Shown here: one piece after another, positions 1 to 6,804 of the stretch | Layout: the number at the start of each line of letters is the position of its first letter | Numbering within the stretch: the first letter of the stretch is position 1 | NCBI GenBank assembly: GCA_045636205.1 | Contig: JAZTXE010000011.1 | Location: 1-20,277 of the forward strand | Origin: JAZRUF01 sp045636205 | GTDB lineage: Bacteria; Bacillota; Clostridia; Oscillospirales; JAAYXM01 | Direction of reading: 5' to 3' | Length of the DNA stretch: 20,277 nt | Notes under the pieces: model-generated | What the model saw: only the letters and a program-made list of their open reading frames with translations | What the model was told of the DNA's origin: nothing | Database searches by the model: none | Translations under genes and position numbers: made by a program

Positions 1-1378
1 CTTTCTTAGCTATCTGTTGTACACGCGGGTTCTCTTCCTTCGGCATAAGAACATCGCAAGGACGGTCTTCCATCTTAGCAACCTTCTGGTTAGAGAACAT
101 GATTTTCTCAATCGCATCCGGATCCTTATTAAGGTCCATACGCGGAGAAACACTTTCATCAACAGCCAGCTTGCAAGCCTTGGTGATCAGGTCTTTTACA
201 TCTGCGCGGATAGCGTCAAACTCAGCCTGAGTTGCAATCTTTGCATCGACCATCTTCTTGCTGTATGCCTCAAGCACATCTTCCTTTACCCATGCCTCGA
301 TTTCCTCTGCGGTACGGTAGCTTGAAGCGTCGGACGGAGAATGTCCGGTTACACGGTAAGTGAGAACATCGAGAAGAACAGGTCCCTGCTTCTCATCAAG
401 CAGTTTCTTCTTGCGGCGCATTGCATCGATAACCGCAAGCGGGTTATAACCGTCAACACGCTCTGCGTGCATCTGAGTCGGGCTGAGACCTGCGCCGATA
501 CGTGCAGGCATATTGTAACCCATCGTCTCACCGATAGTCTGACCGCCCATGCCGTACATGTTGTCAAAGATGTTAAAGATAATCGGCAGTCCACCCTTAT
601 GGCTCTCATCCCACAGCTGATTAATCTGATCCATAACAGCCATGTTCATTGCTTCCCAAACCGGACCGCAACCTAATGATGCGTCGCCGATGTTGCAGAC
701 TACGATACCGTTTTTCTGATTAATTTTCTTATAAAGAGCACCACCGAGTGAAATTGTACCCGAACCGCCAACGATAGCATTGTTGGGGTAAATACCAAAC
801 GGAGTAAAGAACGCATGCATTGATCCGCCAAGACCACGGTTAAAGCCAGTAGTACGTGCAAAAATCTCAGCTAATGCACCGTAGATAAGGAAGTCAACAG
901 CGAGTTCCTTAATGTCACCCTTATTCTTCTGCTGGCCCTCGATAACCTTGAGGATTTCGCCGCCAAGGAAGTTTTCCATTATGGAATAAAGCTCTTTATC
1001 GTCAAGCTTGTAAATGCAGGACAGGCCTTTTGCAAGGATTTCGCCGTGGCTTCTGTGTGAACCAAAGATGAAATCGTCCTTATCGAGTATGTATGCCTGA
1101 CCTACTGCAGAAGCCTCCTGGCCGGTGGACAAGTGAGCAGGACCCGGGTTATTGTAATCAACGCCGTTATAATGGCTGGTAGTCTTGATTTCATAGAGCA
1201 TGGTTTCAAACTCACGAATGATAGCCATATCGCGGTAAATACGCATGAAATCGTCTTTTGTGTAAATCTTCTTTTCTTCTTCGATGGTCTTATTGTACTG
1301 ATTTACCGGAATATCGGTAAAGGAAATAAAACCACTCTTTCTGCACTCTTTAGGATCTAAATATTGTGACTTAGGCAT
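1..1378 (-). CDS. 2-oxoacid dehydrogenase E1, apparently fused alpha/beta type (partial, runs off left edge)
   Basis: Thiamine-diphosphate-dependent decarboxylase of a pyruvate/acetoin/branched-chain 2-oxoacid dehydrogenase complex. It would decarboxylate a 2-oxoacid (or acetoin-like donor) and pass the acyl group to the E2 lipoyl arm. Reading down from ATG at 1378 the frame stays open for 459 codons to the edge. E1-alpha landmarks appear in order: a PGPAHLSTGQEA segment, FGSHRSHGEILAKG, RGLGGSMHAF, then the ThDP site beginning NIGDAS and ending FNIFDN, then the phosphorylation-loop-like TGHSPSDASSYR. The site reads GDA where GDG is usual, and GD to the final N is longer than normal because of an insertion. 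The alpha part seems to end near residue 390 but the frame continues through about 70 linker residues, so I infer a fused alpha-beta protein of about 800 residues with beta beyond the window. AAAGGAG lies about 9 nt before the start. It is the last visible gene of the operon, 28 nt after E3. Exact substrate unknown. Confidence 0.88.
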   Translation of the reverse strand, partial: MPKSQYLDPKECRKSGFISFTDIPVNQYNKTIEEEKKIYTKDDFMRIYRDMAIIREFETMLYEIKTTSHYNGVDYNNPGPAHLSTGQEASAVGQAYILDKDDFIFGSHRSHGEILAKGLSCIYKLDDKELYSIMENFLGGEILKVIEGQQKNKGDIKELAVDFLIYGALAEIFARTTGFNRGLGGSMHAFFTPFGIYPNNAIVGGSGTISLGGALYKKINQKNGIVVCNIGDASLGCGPVWEAMNMAVMDQINQLWDESHKGGLPIIFNIFDNMYGMGGQTIGETMGYNMPARIGAGLSPTQMHAERVDGYNPLAVIDAMRRKKKLLDEKQGPVLLDVLTYRVTGHSPSDASSYRTAEEIEAWVKEDVLEAYSKKMVDAKIATQAEFDAIRADVKDLITKACKLAVDESVSPRMDLNKDPDAIEKIMFSNQKVAKMEDRPCDVLMPKEENPRVQQIAKK

Positions 1379-1406
1379 TTAAATTCCACTCCTTTACAAT
1401 TCTTGC

Positions 1407-2768
1407 TTATTTAAGTTTAAAAATAGCTTCACGAACAATTTCACATACAGTCGGATGCGGGAATACCATTTCCTTGACATCCTTAACGCGCATCTCACAC
1501 TCAACCATCATCGCAGCAGAGAATATAATCTCTGATGAATAGTTACCAATCATATGTACGCCTATGATGCGGTCGGTTTTCTCCTCAACGAGAACCTTGC
1601 AAATTCCGGTATACTCAGTGTTCTCCGCCATATAGCGTCCGGAATACATCATGCTGACAGTTGATTTCTTAAACTTAATTCCCTTCTTTGCTGCGGTTTC
1701 TTCAGTCTCACCCACGCTTGCAACTTCAGGGTTAGTATAGATAACAGCCGGAATAGCATTGTAGCGCATAACATCTTTCTTGCCTACGATGTTATTTACT
1801 GCAACCTCAGCCTCACGGTAAGCGGTATGAGCAAGCATTGACTTGCCGTTGCAGTCACCCGTTGCGTACACGCCCGGGATGTTGGTACGGCAGCAGAGGT
1901 CGGTTACGATAGCACCGCGCTCAAGCTCAACACCTATGCTCTCAAGACCGATGCCGGCAGTAGCTGCACGACGTCCGATGGATACAAGGACCTTATCTGC
2001 CTTAACAGTCTCCGTCTTTCCGTCAAGCTCATATGAAACCTCACCGCCGGAAAGGCCTACAACCTTTGCGCCAAGCTTAAAGTCAATTCCTTTTTTAGTA
2101 TAGCTCTCAAGCAGAATCTTTGAAATTTCATCATCTGTAGGACCTGCAATTTTCGGAAGCATTTCGATAACGGTTACCTGGCTTCCTGCAGAATTAAAGT
2201 ATGATGCCATTTCAAGACCGATTACACCGCCTCCGATAACTACCAGCTTTTCGGGAACCTCGGTCATATCCAGAATTTCGCGGTTAGTCAAAGCAACACC
2301 TGCATCAAGAGCTTCGCGAAGTCCGGGAATCGGCGGAACAACCGGCATAGAACCGCATGCAACAATCAAATTCTTGCCTTCGTACTCCTGGTCACCCGCT
2401 TTAACCTTGAACCCCTCACCTTTACCGGTGATTACGCCTTCGCTTTCAACAACGGTAACCTTGCCGGATTTAAGTGCTGCACGAATTCCGTTAACAAGCT
2501 TCTTTGTTACATCGTTCTTGCGCGCAACAACCGCTGCATGGTCAAGTGAAGATGCGGTAACTTCTACGCCGTAATCGTTGGCATGCTTGGTATAATCGTA
2601 AATCTTTGCTGAATTTAAAAGAGTCTTTGTCGGGATGCAGCCCTCGTTTAAGCAAACGCCACCGAGAAAGCGCTTCTCAATAACTGCAACGCTTAAACCT
2701 TCTTCTGCTGCACGCTCTGCAGCCAGATAACCTGCGGGACCGCCACCCAAAACTATAAGATCAAACAT
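1407..2768 (-). CDS. lpdA: Dihydrolipoyl dehydrogenase (E3)
   Basis: FAD flavoprotein that reoxidises the dihydrolipoyl arm of E2 with NAD+. The 453 residues are normal for the family. Visible parts are the N-terminal FAD Rossmann motif GGGPAG (residues 8-13), the redox disulfide CLNEGC (C39 and C44), the NAD-binding motif GGGVIGLEMAS in the middle, the second FAD motif YATGDCNG, and the C-terminal dimer/active-site motif HPTVCE (H438, E443). It is the third gene of a minus-strand operon, 20 nt after E2 and 28 nt before E1, with GGAGG 9 nt before the ATG. No lipoyl domain is fused at the N-terminus. The family also includes mercuric and glutathione reductases, but the HPT..E ending and the E1/E2 neighbours settle the call. 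Confidence 0.95.
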   Translation of the reverse strand: MFDLIVLGGGPAGYLAAERAAEEGLSVAVIEKRFLGGVCLNEGCIPTKTLLNSAKIYDYTKHANDYGVEVTASSLDHAAVVARKNDVTKKLVNGIRAALKSGKVTVVESEGVITGKGEGFKVKAGDQEYEGKNLIVACGSMPVVPPIPGLREALDAGVALTNREILDMTEVPEKLVVIGGGVIGLEMASYFNSAGSQVTVIEMLPKIAGPTDDEISKILLESYTKKGIDFKLGAKVVGLSGGEVSYELDGKTETVKADKVLVSIGRRAATAGIGLESIGVELERGAIVTDLCCRTNIPGVYATGDCNGKSMLAHTAYREAEVAVNNIVGKKDVMRYNAIPAVIYTNPEVASVGETEETAAKKGIKFKKSTVSMMYSGRYMAENTEYTGICKVLVEEKTDRIIGVHMIGNYSSEIIFSAAMMVECEMRVKDVKEMVFPHPTVCEIVREAIFKLK

Positions 2769-2788
2769 TGTTTATTTCCTCCTTATTT

Positions 2789-4123
2789 TTATGCACCTAA
2801 CAGCATGGTAAAGTTTTCAAGCGCGGTGCAAAGCTCCTTGAGGAAACGAGCAACCGGTGCGCCGTCAACAGCACGGTGGTCAAATGTGAGAGAAAGTCCC
2901 ATAGCCGGATAGAGCTTGAGTTCACCGTTTACTTCACGTACACGCTTTGTAACGCTGCAAACGCCCAGTATTGCACACTGCGGCGGGTTGATAACCGGTG
3001 TAAAGCTCTCAACACCCATGTTGCCGAGGTTACTTACTGTGAAGGTGCCACCCTTTAATATATCCGGGCTGCAAGCGCCGTCACGGCATGCACTGCAAAC
3101 TTCCTTTGCCTTGTCGGAGATTTCTTTCAGGCTCATGCGGTTTGCATAGAATACGTTCGGAACCATAAGACCTCTTTCCGTATCTGTTGCAACACCCAGA
3201 TGAACATTATTGAAAATAGTCATCTTATCATCTGCAAAGTATGAGTTGAGAACCTTGTGGTTCAAGAGAACACGTGATACCGCAAAGAGAATCATATCGT
3301 TGAGTGTAACCTTCTCCATGCCGTAAGCCGCGCCCTGCTCCTTGAGAATCTTGCGGTAGTTAAGGATTGCGGTAGCATCAAAGCTTGTGTTGAATGTAAG
3401 CTGAGCCATGGTAGAAAGTGAAGTATGCATTGACTTTGCAATAACCTTACGGATATTTGAGTTCTTAACCTCTTCAAATTCCGGAATGTCGCTGTCAGCC
3501 ATTGCAGCGGATGCAGCAGATACAGGAGCAGCCATATCAGCTACGGTAACACGACCGCCAACGCCTGAACCCGCAATATCCGCAGATGCACTTGCATAAG
3601 CATCTGCTGCTGCATATGTAGAAATCTTACCCTCGGCGATAAGACGCTCTACATCGCGCTCAATAATACGACCGTTAGGTCCGGTAGCCTGTGCAAGATT
3701 GAGGTTTGCACAGCTCTTTTCTGCAAGATTGCGTGCACGCGGAGAAATCTTCATATCTCCGTTTGAGGTAGTAGCCGCAGGTGCTGCAGCTTCAACAACC
3801 GGCGCAGCTGCGGGTGCAGCTTCCGCGGAAGCCGCCGGTGCATCGTCGTCCTCTGATGCAGGCTTAAACTCGCTTACATCTTCCCCCGGATTACCGATTA
3901 CACACACATTCAATAAGCAGGGTACATCGTCACCCTCTTCAAAGAATATATCAAGTACGGTACCGCTTACTTTAGCAGTTTCCTCGAAACTTGCCTTATC
4001 TGTCTCATATGAGAAAAGCACATCGCCTATCTCAACCGTATCACCTTTGTTTTTATTCCATTTTGCAATAATGCAGCTTTCAACTGACTGTCCCTGACGG
4101 GGCATAATTACCGGAGTTGCCAT
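2789..4123 (-). CDS. 2-oxoacid dehydrogenase E2, dihydrolipoamide acyltransferase
   Basis: Core acyltransferase that carries the acyl group on lipoyl-lysine and hands it to CoA. In the 444 residues: one lipoyl domain (about 1-78, lipoylated K43 in ETDKAS), an Ala/Pro/Glu-rich flexible linker, a peripheral-subunit-binding domain (about 125-163, KISPRARNLAEK to GRIIERDVERL), a second Ala-rich linker, and the catalytic domain (about 215-444) with DHRAVDG (H416, D420). A second partial GSGVGGRVTVADM motif in linker two resembles the end of another subunit-binding domain. The gene lies 36 nt after the reductase gene and 20 nt before E3. Acyl specificity (acetyl or branched-chain) cannot be told by eye. 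The gene order E2-E3-E1 differs from the common E1-E2-E3. Confidence 0.93.
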   Translation of the reverse strand: MATPVIMPRQGQSVESCIIAKWNKNKGDTVEIGDVLFSYETDKASFEETAKVSGTVLDIFFEEGDDVPCLLNVCVIGNPGEDVSEFKPASEDDDAPAASAEAAPAAAPVVEAAAPAATTSNGDMKISPRARNLAEKSCANLNLAQATGPNGRIIERDVERLIAEGKISTYAAADAYASASADIAGSGVGGRVTVADMAAPVSAASAAMADSDIPEFEEVKNSNIRKVIAKSMHTSLSTMAQLTFNTSFDATAILNYRKILKEQGAAYGMEKVTLNDMILFAVSRVLLNHKVLNSYFADDKMTIFNNVHLGVATDTERGLMVPNVFYANRMSLKEISDKAKEVCSACRDGACSPDILKGGTFTVSNLGNMGVESFTPVINPPQCAILGVCSVTKRVREVNGELKLYPAMGLSLTFDHRAVDGAPVARFLKELCTALENFTMLLGA

Positions 4124-4159
4124 GTTCTGATTTCCACCTTTCTTATTGTAATTTCTTAT

Positions 4160-5416
4160 TTATTTCTTATTTTCAAGAAGATACTTCTCAGCCTCTGCAC
4201 TCCAAAGACCGTTACTGCGCTTTACTATATCACTAAGTCCCTTGAAGAAAGGATCTGTTTTGCCGAGCTCTTCAAAATCGTCAATTGCAGTAAGCGGCAT
4301 ATCAACATGAGTATAAATAAGCTTTTTACCGCCCTTGATATTTGGGAGATTGAGAGTTGACTCCTTAGCACTGTCAATACCGCCGACATGGGTTACCATA
4401 ACCGCCGGATTGAGTCTTCCGGTTTCCATGAGCTTTAATGACTCACGCATATCATCGGTATTTCCGCCGGAGGTTCCGAGCAGATGTGTTGCATTGTAGT
4501 GCAGGTTATAGAAGTTAACTGTTGCGGAGAATTCATGATTGGTCGGACCTGCAAAGAAGTTTATGCAACCGTCATATGCAAGAACCGAATCAGCAAGCTC
4601 GCAGACCGGCTTAACCGGAGCCATGAGCATAACGTCATCATAACCCTTACCGTCGGTCAAATCCATGAGATACTGTTTTGCATCGCCTACATTATTGGTA
4701 TTTACATAAACGAGCTTAACGCCGTTCTTCTCAGCATCCTCAGGAGTCAGCAAGCTCTTTGCACGCTCAAGACGTGCATCGTCAATATCAGTTACAACGA
4801 GAAGTGACGGCTTGCGGTCACAGTGCATAGCATAGTCAATAGCACCCATACCCATCGGACCTGCACCTGCCATGATAATTAGGTTTCCGCCCTCGCGGAT
4901 GCCCATCTCATGCTCGTAGGAACCGGGTTTGGTATGGTACATTGCATGATAACCGCCAACTATGCAGGACATCGGCTCAGAGAGAGAACCATGGAAGAAC
5001 GCGTCTCCGTTATAATCGAGCAGACAATCGCAGAGCATTACCTCAGCGGGAATCACAACATATGTAGCGCAACCGCCGATATTCTGATAGGAATATCCCG
5101 GAGCGTACAAGCTACCCTTGTAGTTAAGAGCCGGCTGAATTGAGAATTTATTTCCCACTTTAAACTTATCCTGCCAATTCTTACCTACTTCGCGAATAAT
5201 TCCGCAGAACTCATGACCGATAATAATCGGGTTATCCGATACATCATCAGGAACGCGCTTGTGGTCCCCCCCCTGAAGTGCCGCCTTATAGCTTGACATG
5301 CAAATACTGTCAGTAACTATTTCAGCAAGTATTTCATCATCGCTGATTTGCGGAAGCTCAAACTCCTCCAAACGCAAATCGTTTTTGCCATAAAGTCTCA
5401 ACGCTTTTGTTTTCAT
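4160..5416 (-). CDS. Zinc-dependent medium-chain dehydrogenase, L-sorbose-1-phosphate reductase (SorE)-like
   Basis: NAD(P)-dependent oxidoreductase of the zinc MDR superfamily; its length (418 residues) and whole layout recall SorE, which interconverts L-sorbose 1-phosphate and D-glucitol 6-phosphate. Visible are the opening LRLYGKNDLRLEEFELP, the catalytic-zinc region with the SICMSS cysteine, QGGDHKRVP and IIGHEFCG, SLSEPMSC with the likely zinc glutamate, and the nucleotide-binding GAGPMGMGAIDYA. The four-cysteine structural-zinc lobe of alcohol dehydrogenases is not obvious, as in SorE-type proteins. The gene is first in the E2-E3-E1 operon and follows a DeoR-type regulator, so a sugar- or polyol-phosphate substrate is plausible. 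This is inference, and no PTS or kinase gene is visible. A run of eight G (coding strand) lies near codon 50. Confidence 0.8.
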   Translation of the reverse strand: MKTKALRLYGKNDLRLEEFELPQISDDEILAEIVTDSICMSSYKAALQGGDHKRVPDDVSDNPIIIGHEFCGIIREVGKNWQDKFKVGNKFSIQPALNYKGSLYAPGYSYQNIGGCATYVVIPAEVMLCDCLLDYNGDAFFHGSLSEPMSCIVGGYHAMYHTKPGSYEHEMGIREGGNLIIMAGAGPMGMGAIDYAMHCDRKPSLLVVTDIDDARLERAKSLLTPEDAEKNGVKLVYVNTNNVGDAKQYLMDLTDGKGYDDVMLMAPVKPVCELADSVLAYDGCINFFAGPTNHEFSATVNFYNLHYNATHLLGTSGGNTDDMRESLKLMETGRLNPAVMVTHVGGIDSAKESTLNLPNIKGGKKLIYTHVDMPLTAIDDFEELGKTDPFFKGLSDIVKRSNGLWSAEAEKYLLENKK

Positions 5417-5445
5417 TTTTATGCCACCTCACATAAATTTTTAAA

Positions 5446-5471
5446 ATGTTTGAAACTAACATCTCCATGTT
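5446..5471. promoter_or_regulatory. Putative DeoR-type operator at the reductase-E2-E3-E1 promoter
   Basis: ATGTT-N7-AACAT, a 17-bp inverted repeat, occupies 5446-5462. A third half-site ATGTT follows at 5467-5471, so AACAT-CTCC-ATGTT is a second, tighter repeat sharing the middle arm. The sites cover roughly +1 to +24 of the predicted transcript. The same ATGTT-N7-AACAT spacing is found in front of the deoR gene (6291-6307), which makes it a good candidate binding site for that regulator. Binding is inferred. Confidence 0.65.
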
Positions 5472-5475
5472 AATA

Positions 5476-5504
5476 ATTATACTTTTTAGTTTTGTTTCTG
5501 TCAA
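5476..5504 (-). promoter_or_regulatory. Sigma-A promoter of the reductase-E2-E3-E1 operon
   Basis: On the minus strand TTGACA (5504-5499) and TATAAT (5481-5476) are separated by exactly 17 bp. Both hexamers match the consensus perfectly. Transcription should start near 5469, giving a leader of about 50 nt. It lies in the 105-nt gap between the deoR stop and the reductase start, so the structural genes have their own promoter. Confidence 0.88.
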
Positions 5505-5521
5505 TATCCAACTTAGCAATT

Positions 5522-6277
5522 TCACACTACTTCTACACCTTTATTATGTAGAAATTCACGAACTTCTTGCGGTATGTCGCAGTCGCATATCAGCATATCA
5601 ATATCCTCCGGCCACGCAAATACGTACGGCATGGTTTTTCCAAGTTTAGTACTGTCCATCAGCACTATGCGGCGTTTGGCTTTTTGAAGAACCAGTCGCT
5701 TCAATTCCGCATCATATGCAGTACCGCAGCTAAACCCACCATCTGTAGAAAACGCGGTTGCAGCGATAAAAGCCGTGTCAATATTGAGATTTGAAATGCC
5801 TCTGACCGCCTGTGGGCCCACCATTGAAATACTGTTCTTATTAAATTCACCGCCAATAACGTTTACCGTACCGTTTTTTAAGCGCAAAAGCTCAAGTGCG
5901 ATATTAAGACCGTTAGTTGAAATAAGAAGCCTCTTGTCCGGTAAGCGCTGTGCCAATGCCATGGTTGTACTTCCCGAGTCCAAATAAATCGAGTTTTCCG
6001 CAATTACATACTCTGCCGCTTTTTCACCTATCTGCATTTTTTTATCTATGTTTACGGAACTGCGTTTAGAAAAAACATCCTCAACCAGCAGATTTATTGA
6101 ATTTATTGACTTTGCACCGCCGTGGACCCTTATTATCTCGCCTTCCTGCTCAAGCGCTTCCAAATCGCGCCTTATCGTCATTTCCGAAACATCCGGCACA
6201 AGCTGCTTGAGTTCACTTAGGATAACCTCTTGCTTTCTCTGAATATATTCATTAATTTGTCTGCGTCTCTCGTTCAC
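5522..6277 (-). CDS. DeoR/GlpR-family transcriptional regulator
   Basis: Sugar-metabolism repressor of 251 residues, the usual family length. The N-terminal winged helix-turn-helix (about 1-57) carries the family signature MTIRRDLEALEQEG followed by IRVHGGAK. The C-terminal DeoRC sensor domain (about 70-235) has the effector pocket motif LDSGSTTMAL; family members normally sense a phosphorylated sugar intermediate. The start is GTG at 6277-6275, supported by the near-perfect Shine-Dalgarno TGGAGGTGAT (6290-6281) a few bases upstream. It is transcribed in the same direction as the reductase/E2/E3/E1 operon, and both share the ATGTT-N7-AACAT repeat, so it is the likely local regulator and probably autoregulated. 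The effector is unknown. Confidence 0.9.
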   Translation of the reverse strand: MNERRRQINEYIQRKQEVILSELKQLVPDVSEMTIRRDLEALEQEGEIIRVHGGAKSINSINLLVEDVFSKRSSVNIDKKMQIGEKAAEYVIAENSIYLDSGSTTMALAQRLPDKRLLISTNGLNIALELLRLKNGTVNVIGGEFNKNSISMVGPQAVRGISNLNIDTAFIAATAFSTDGGFSCGTAYDAELKRLVLQKAKRRIVLMDSTKLGKTMPYVFAWPEDIDMLICDCDIPQEVREFLHNKGVEVV

Positions 6278-6290
6278 CTAATCACCTCCA

Positions 6291-6307
6291 ATGTTAATTT
6301 AAAACAT
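6291..6307. promoter_or_regulatory. Putative autoregulatory operator of deoR
   Basis: ATGTT (6291-6295), 7 bp, AACAT (6303-6307); the arms extend one more pair to AATGTT/AACATT. It lies between the predicted deoR transcription start and its ribosome site. Half-sites, orientation and spacing are identical to 5446-5462 in front of the reductase gene. Confidence 0.65.
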
Positions 6308-6329
6308 TCCTCTGATATTTTCTATCATT

Positions 6330-6358
6330 AGTATACCCTTTTTTTAACCTTTTTGCAA
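6330..6358 (-). promoter_or_regulatory. Probable deoR promoter
   Basis: Minus-strand TTGCAA (6358-6353), a 17-bp spacer, and TATACT (6335-6330). The predicted start is near 6323, upstream of the operator at 6291-6307. The -35 box sits at the edge of recognisable IS200 sequence. Confidence 0.6.
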
Positions 6359-6359
6359 G

Positions 6360-6597
6360 GATTTGTCCCAAAAACAAAGATACGCTGTACTTTGGCGGTA
6401 TACTCACCAATATATGTACATGATCCGGCATCATATTTCCTTCTATTATTTCTACTCCTTTCCATTTGCACAAGTCTCGGATTATTTGTTGTATATCTCT
6501 TTTCTCAACTGATTATATACTATTTTTCTCCTATACTTCGGTGTAATACTATGTGGTACTTGCATACCCACTTCGTGTGTGCTAAACTTTTTGCCAT
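6360..6597 (-). pseudogene. tnpA: Degenerate IS200 transposase tnpA, 5' part with two frameshifts
   Basis: From ATG at 6597 the frame gives MAKSLAHTKWVCKYHIV, typical of the IS200/IS605-family Y1 transposase start. A missing base near 6545 then shifts the frame, which hits a stop; the next frame gives TPKYRRKIVYNQLRKEI. Two extra bases near 6495 (ATAT) shift it again, and the third frame gives IQQIIRDLCKWKGVEIIEG, then MPDHVHILVSIPPKYSVS. HVH is the HuH nuclease motif. Homology then ends around 6365, about halfway through the usual 140-150 residues, so the catalytic tyrosine is absent. It cannot make an active transposase. An open frame on the opposite strand (6353-6670) is a shadow. Confidence 0.85.
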
Positions 6598-6663
6598 AAG
6601 AAACATCCTTTCTTTTTGTTGGTGGCTTGAACATTCACCAGTATATCAGATCGGATGTTTCTT
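6598..6663. repeat. 11-bp inverted repeat in the IS200 leader
   Basis: AAGAAACATCC at 6598-6608 and its exact complement GGATGTTTCTT at 6653-6663, with 44 bp between. The inner arm directly precedes the tnpA ATG and covers its AAGGA-like ribosome site. IS200 elements are known to fold their leader so as to hide the tnpA start; this is probably the relic of that structure. Confidence 0.7.
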
Positions 6664-6703
6664 TGCTTAATCTTTAATCTCACCCGCATTGCAGGAGGTT
6701 GTT

Positions 6704-6726
6704 GAGTTGCCCTTAACGGTCAACTC
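6704..6726. repeat. IS200 left-end hairpin
   Basis: GAGTTG (6704-6709) and CAACTC (6721-6726) flank an 11-nt loop. IS200-family ends are subterminal imperfect hairpins recognised by TnpA, and this sits at the expected outer end of the remnant. Confidence 0.6.
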
Positions 6727-6739
6727 TTTCGCTAAAGCA

Positions 6740-6777
6740 CTAAAATAATAGCAGACAATGAGAATCACTGTCTGCTA
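6740..6777 (-). terminator. Rho-independent terminator of guaA
   Basis: A perfect 9-bp stem, TAGCAGACA (6749-6757) with TGTCTGCTA (6769-6777), and an 11-nt loop. On the minus strand it is followed by the T-rich tail TTATTTTA (6748-6741). It lies about 28 nt after the guaA stop. Confidence 0.85.
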
Positions 6778-6804
6778 CTGTAGATATATTGTATTAAATT
6801 GGTA

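Larger units (their letters stand above)
6360..6735 (-). mobile_element. Truncated IS200-type insertion sequence remnant
   Basis: This fills most of the 527-nt stretch without an intact gene between deoR and guaA. Reading on the minus strand from 6735: a terminal hairpin (6704-6726), an untranslated region with a long inverted repeat (6598-6663), then a degenerate tnpA. The arrangement matches the left half of IS200 elements. The right half, including the C-terminal tnpA part with the catalytic tyrosine and the right-end hairpin, is missing. Exact boundaries are uncertain by about 10 bp. Confidence 0.8.

Noticed and set aside
3699..4097. 132-codon plus-strand Ala/Ser-rich open frame inside the E2 gene
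   Set aside because: Antisense of the Ala/Glu-rich linker and lipoyl domain of E2; no start signal.
6353..6670. Plus-strand open frame of 105 codons with hydrophobic residues
   Set aside because: It is the antisense of the IS200 remnant, has no ribosome site, and the minus strand shows clear transposase motifs.
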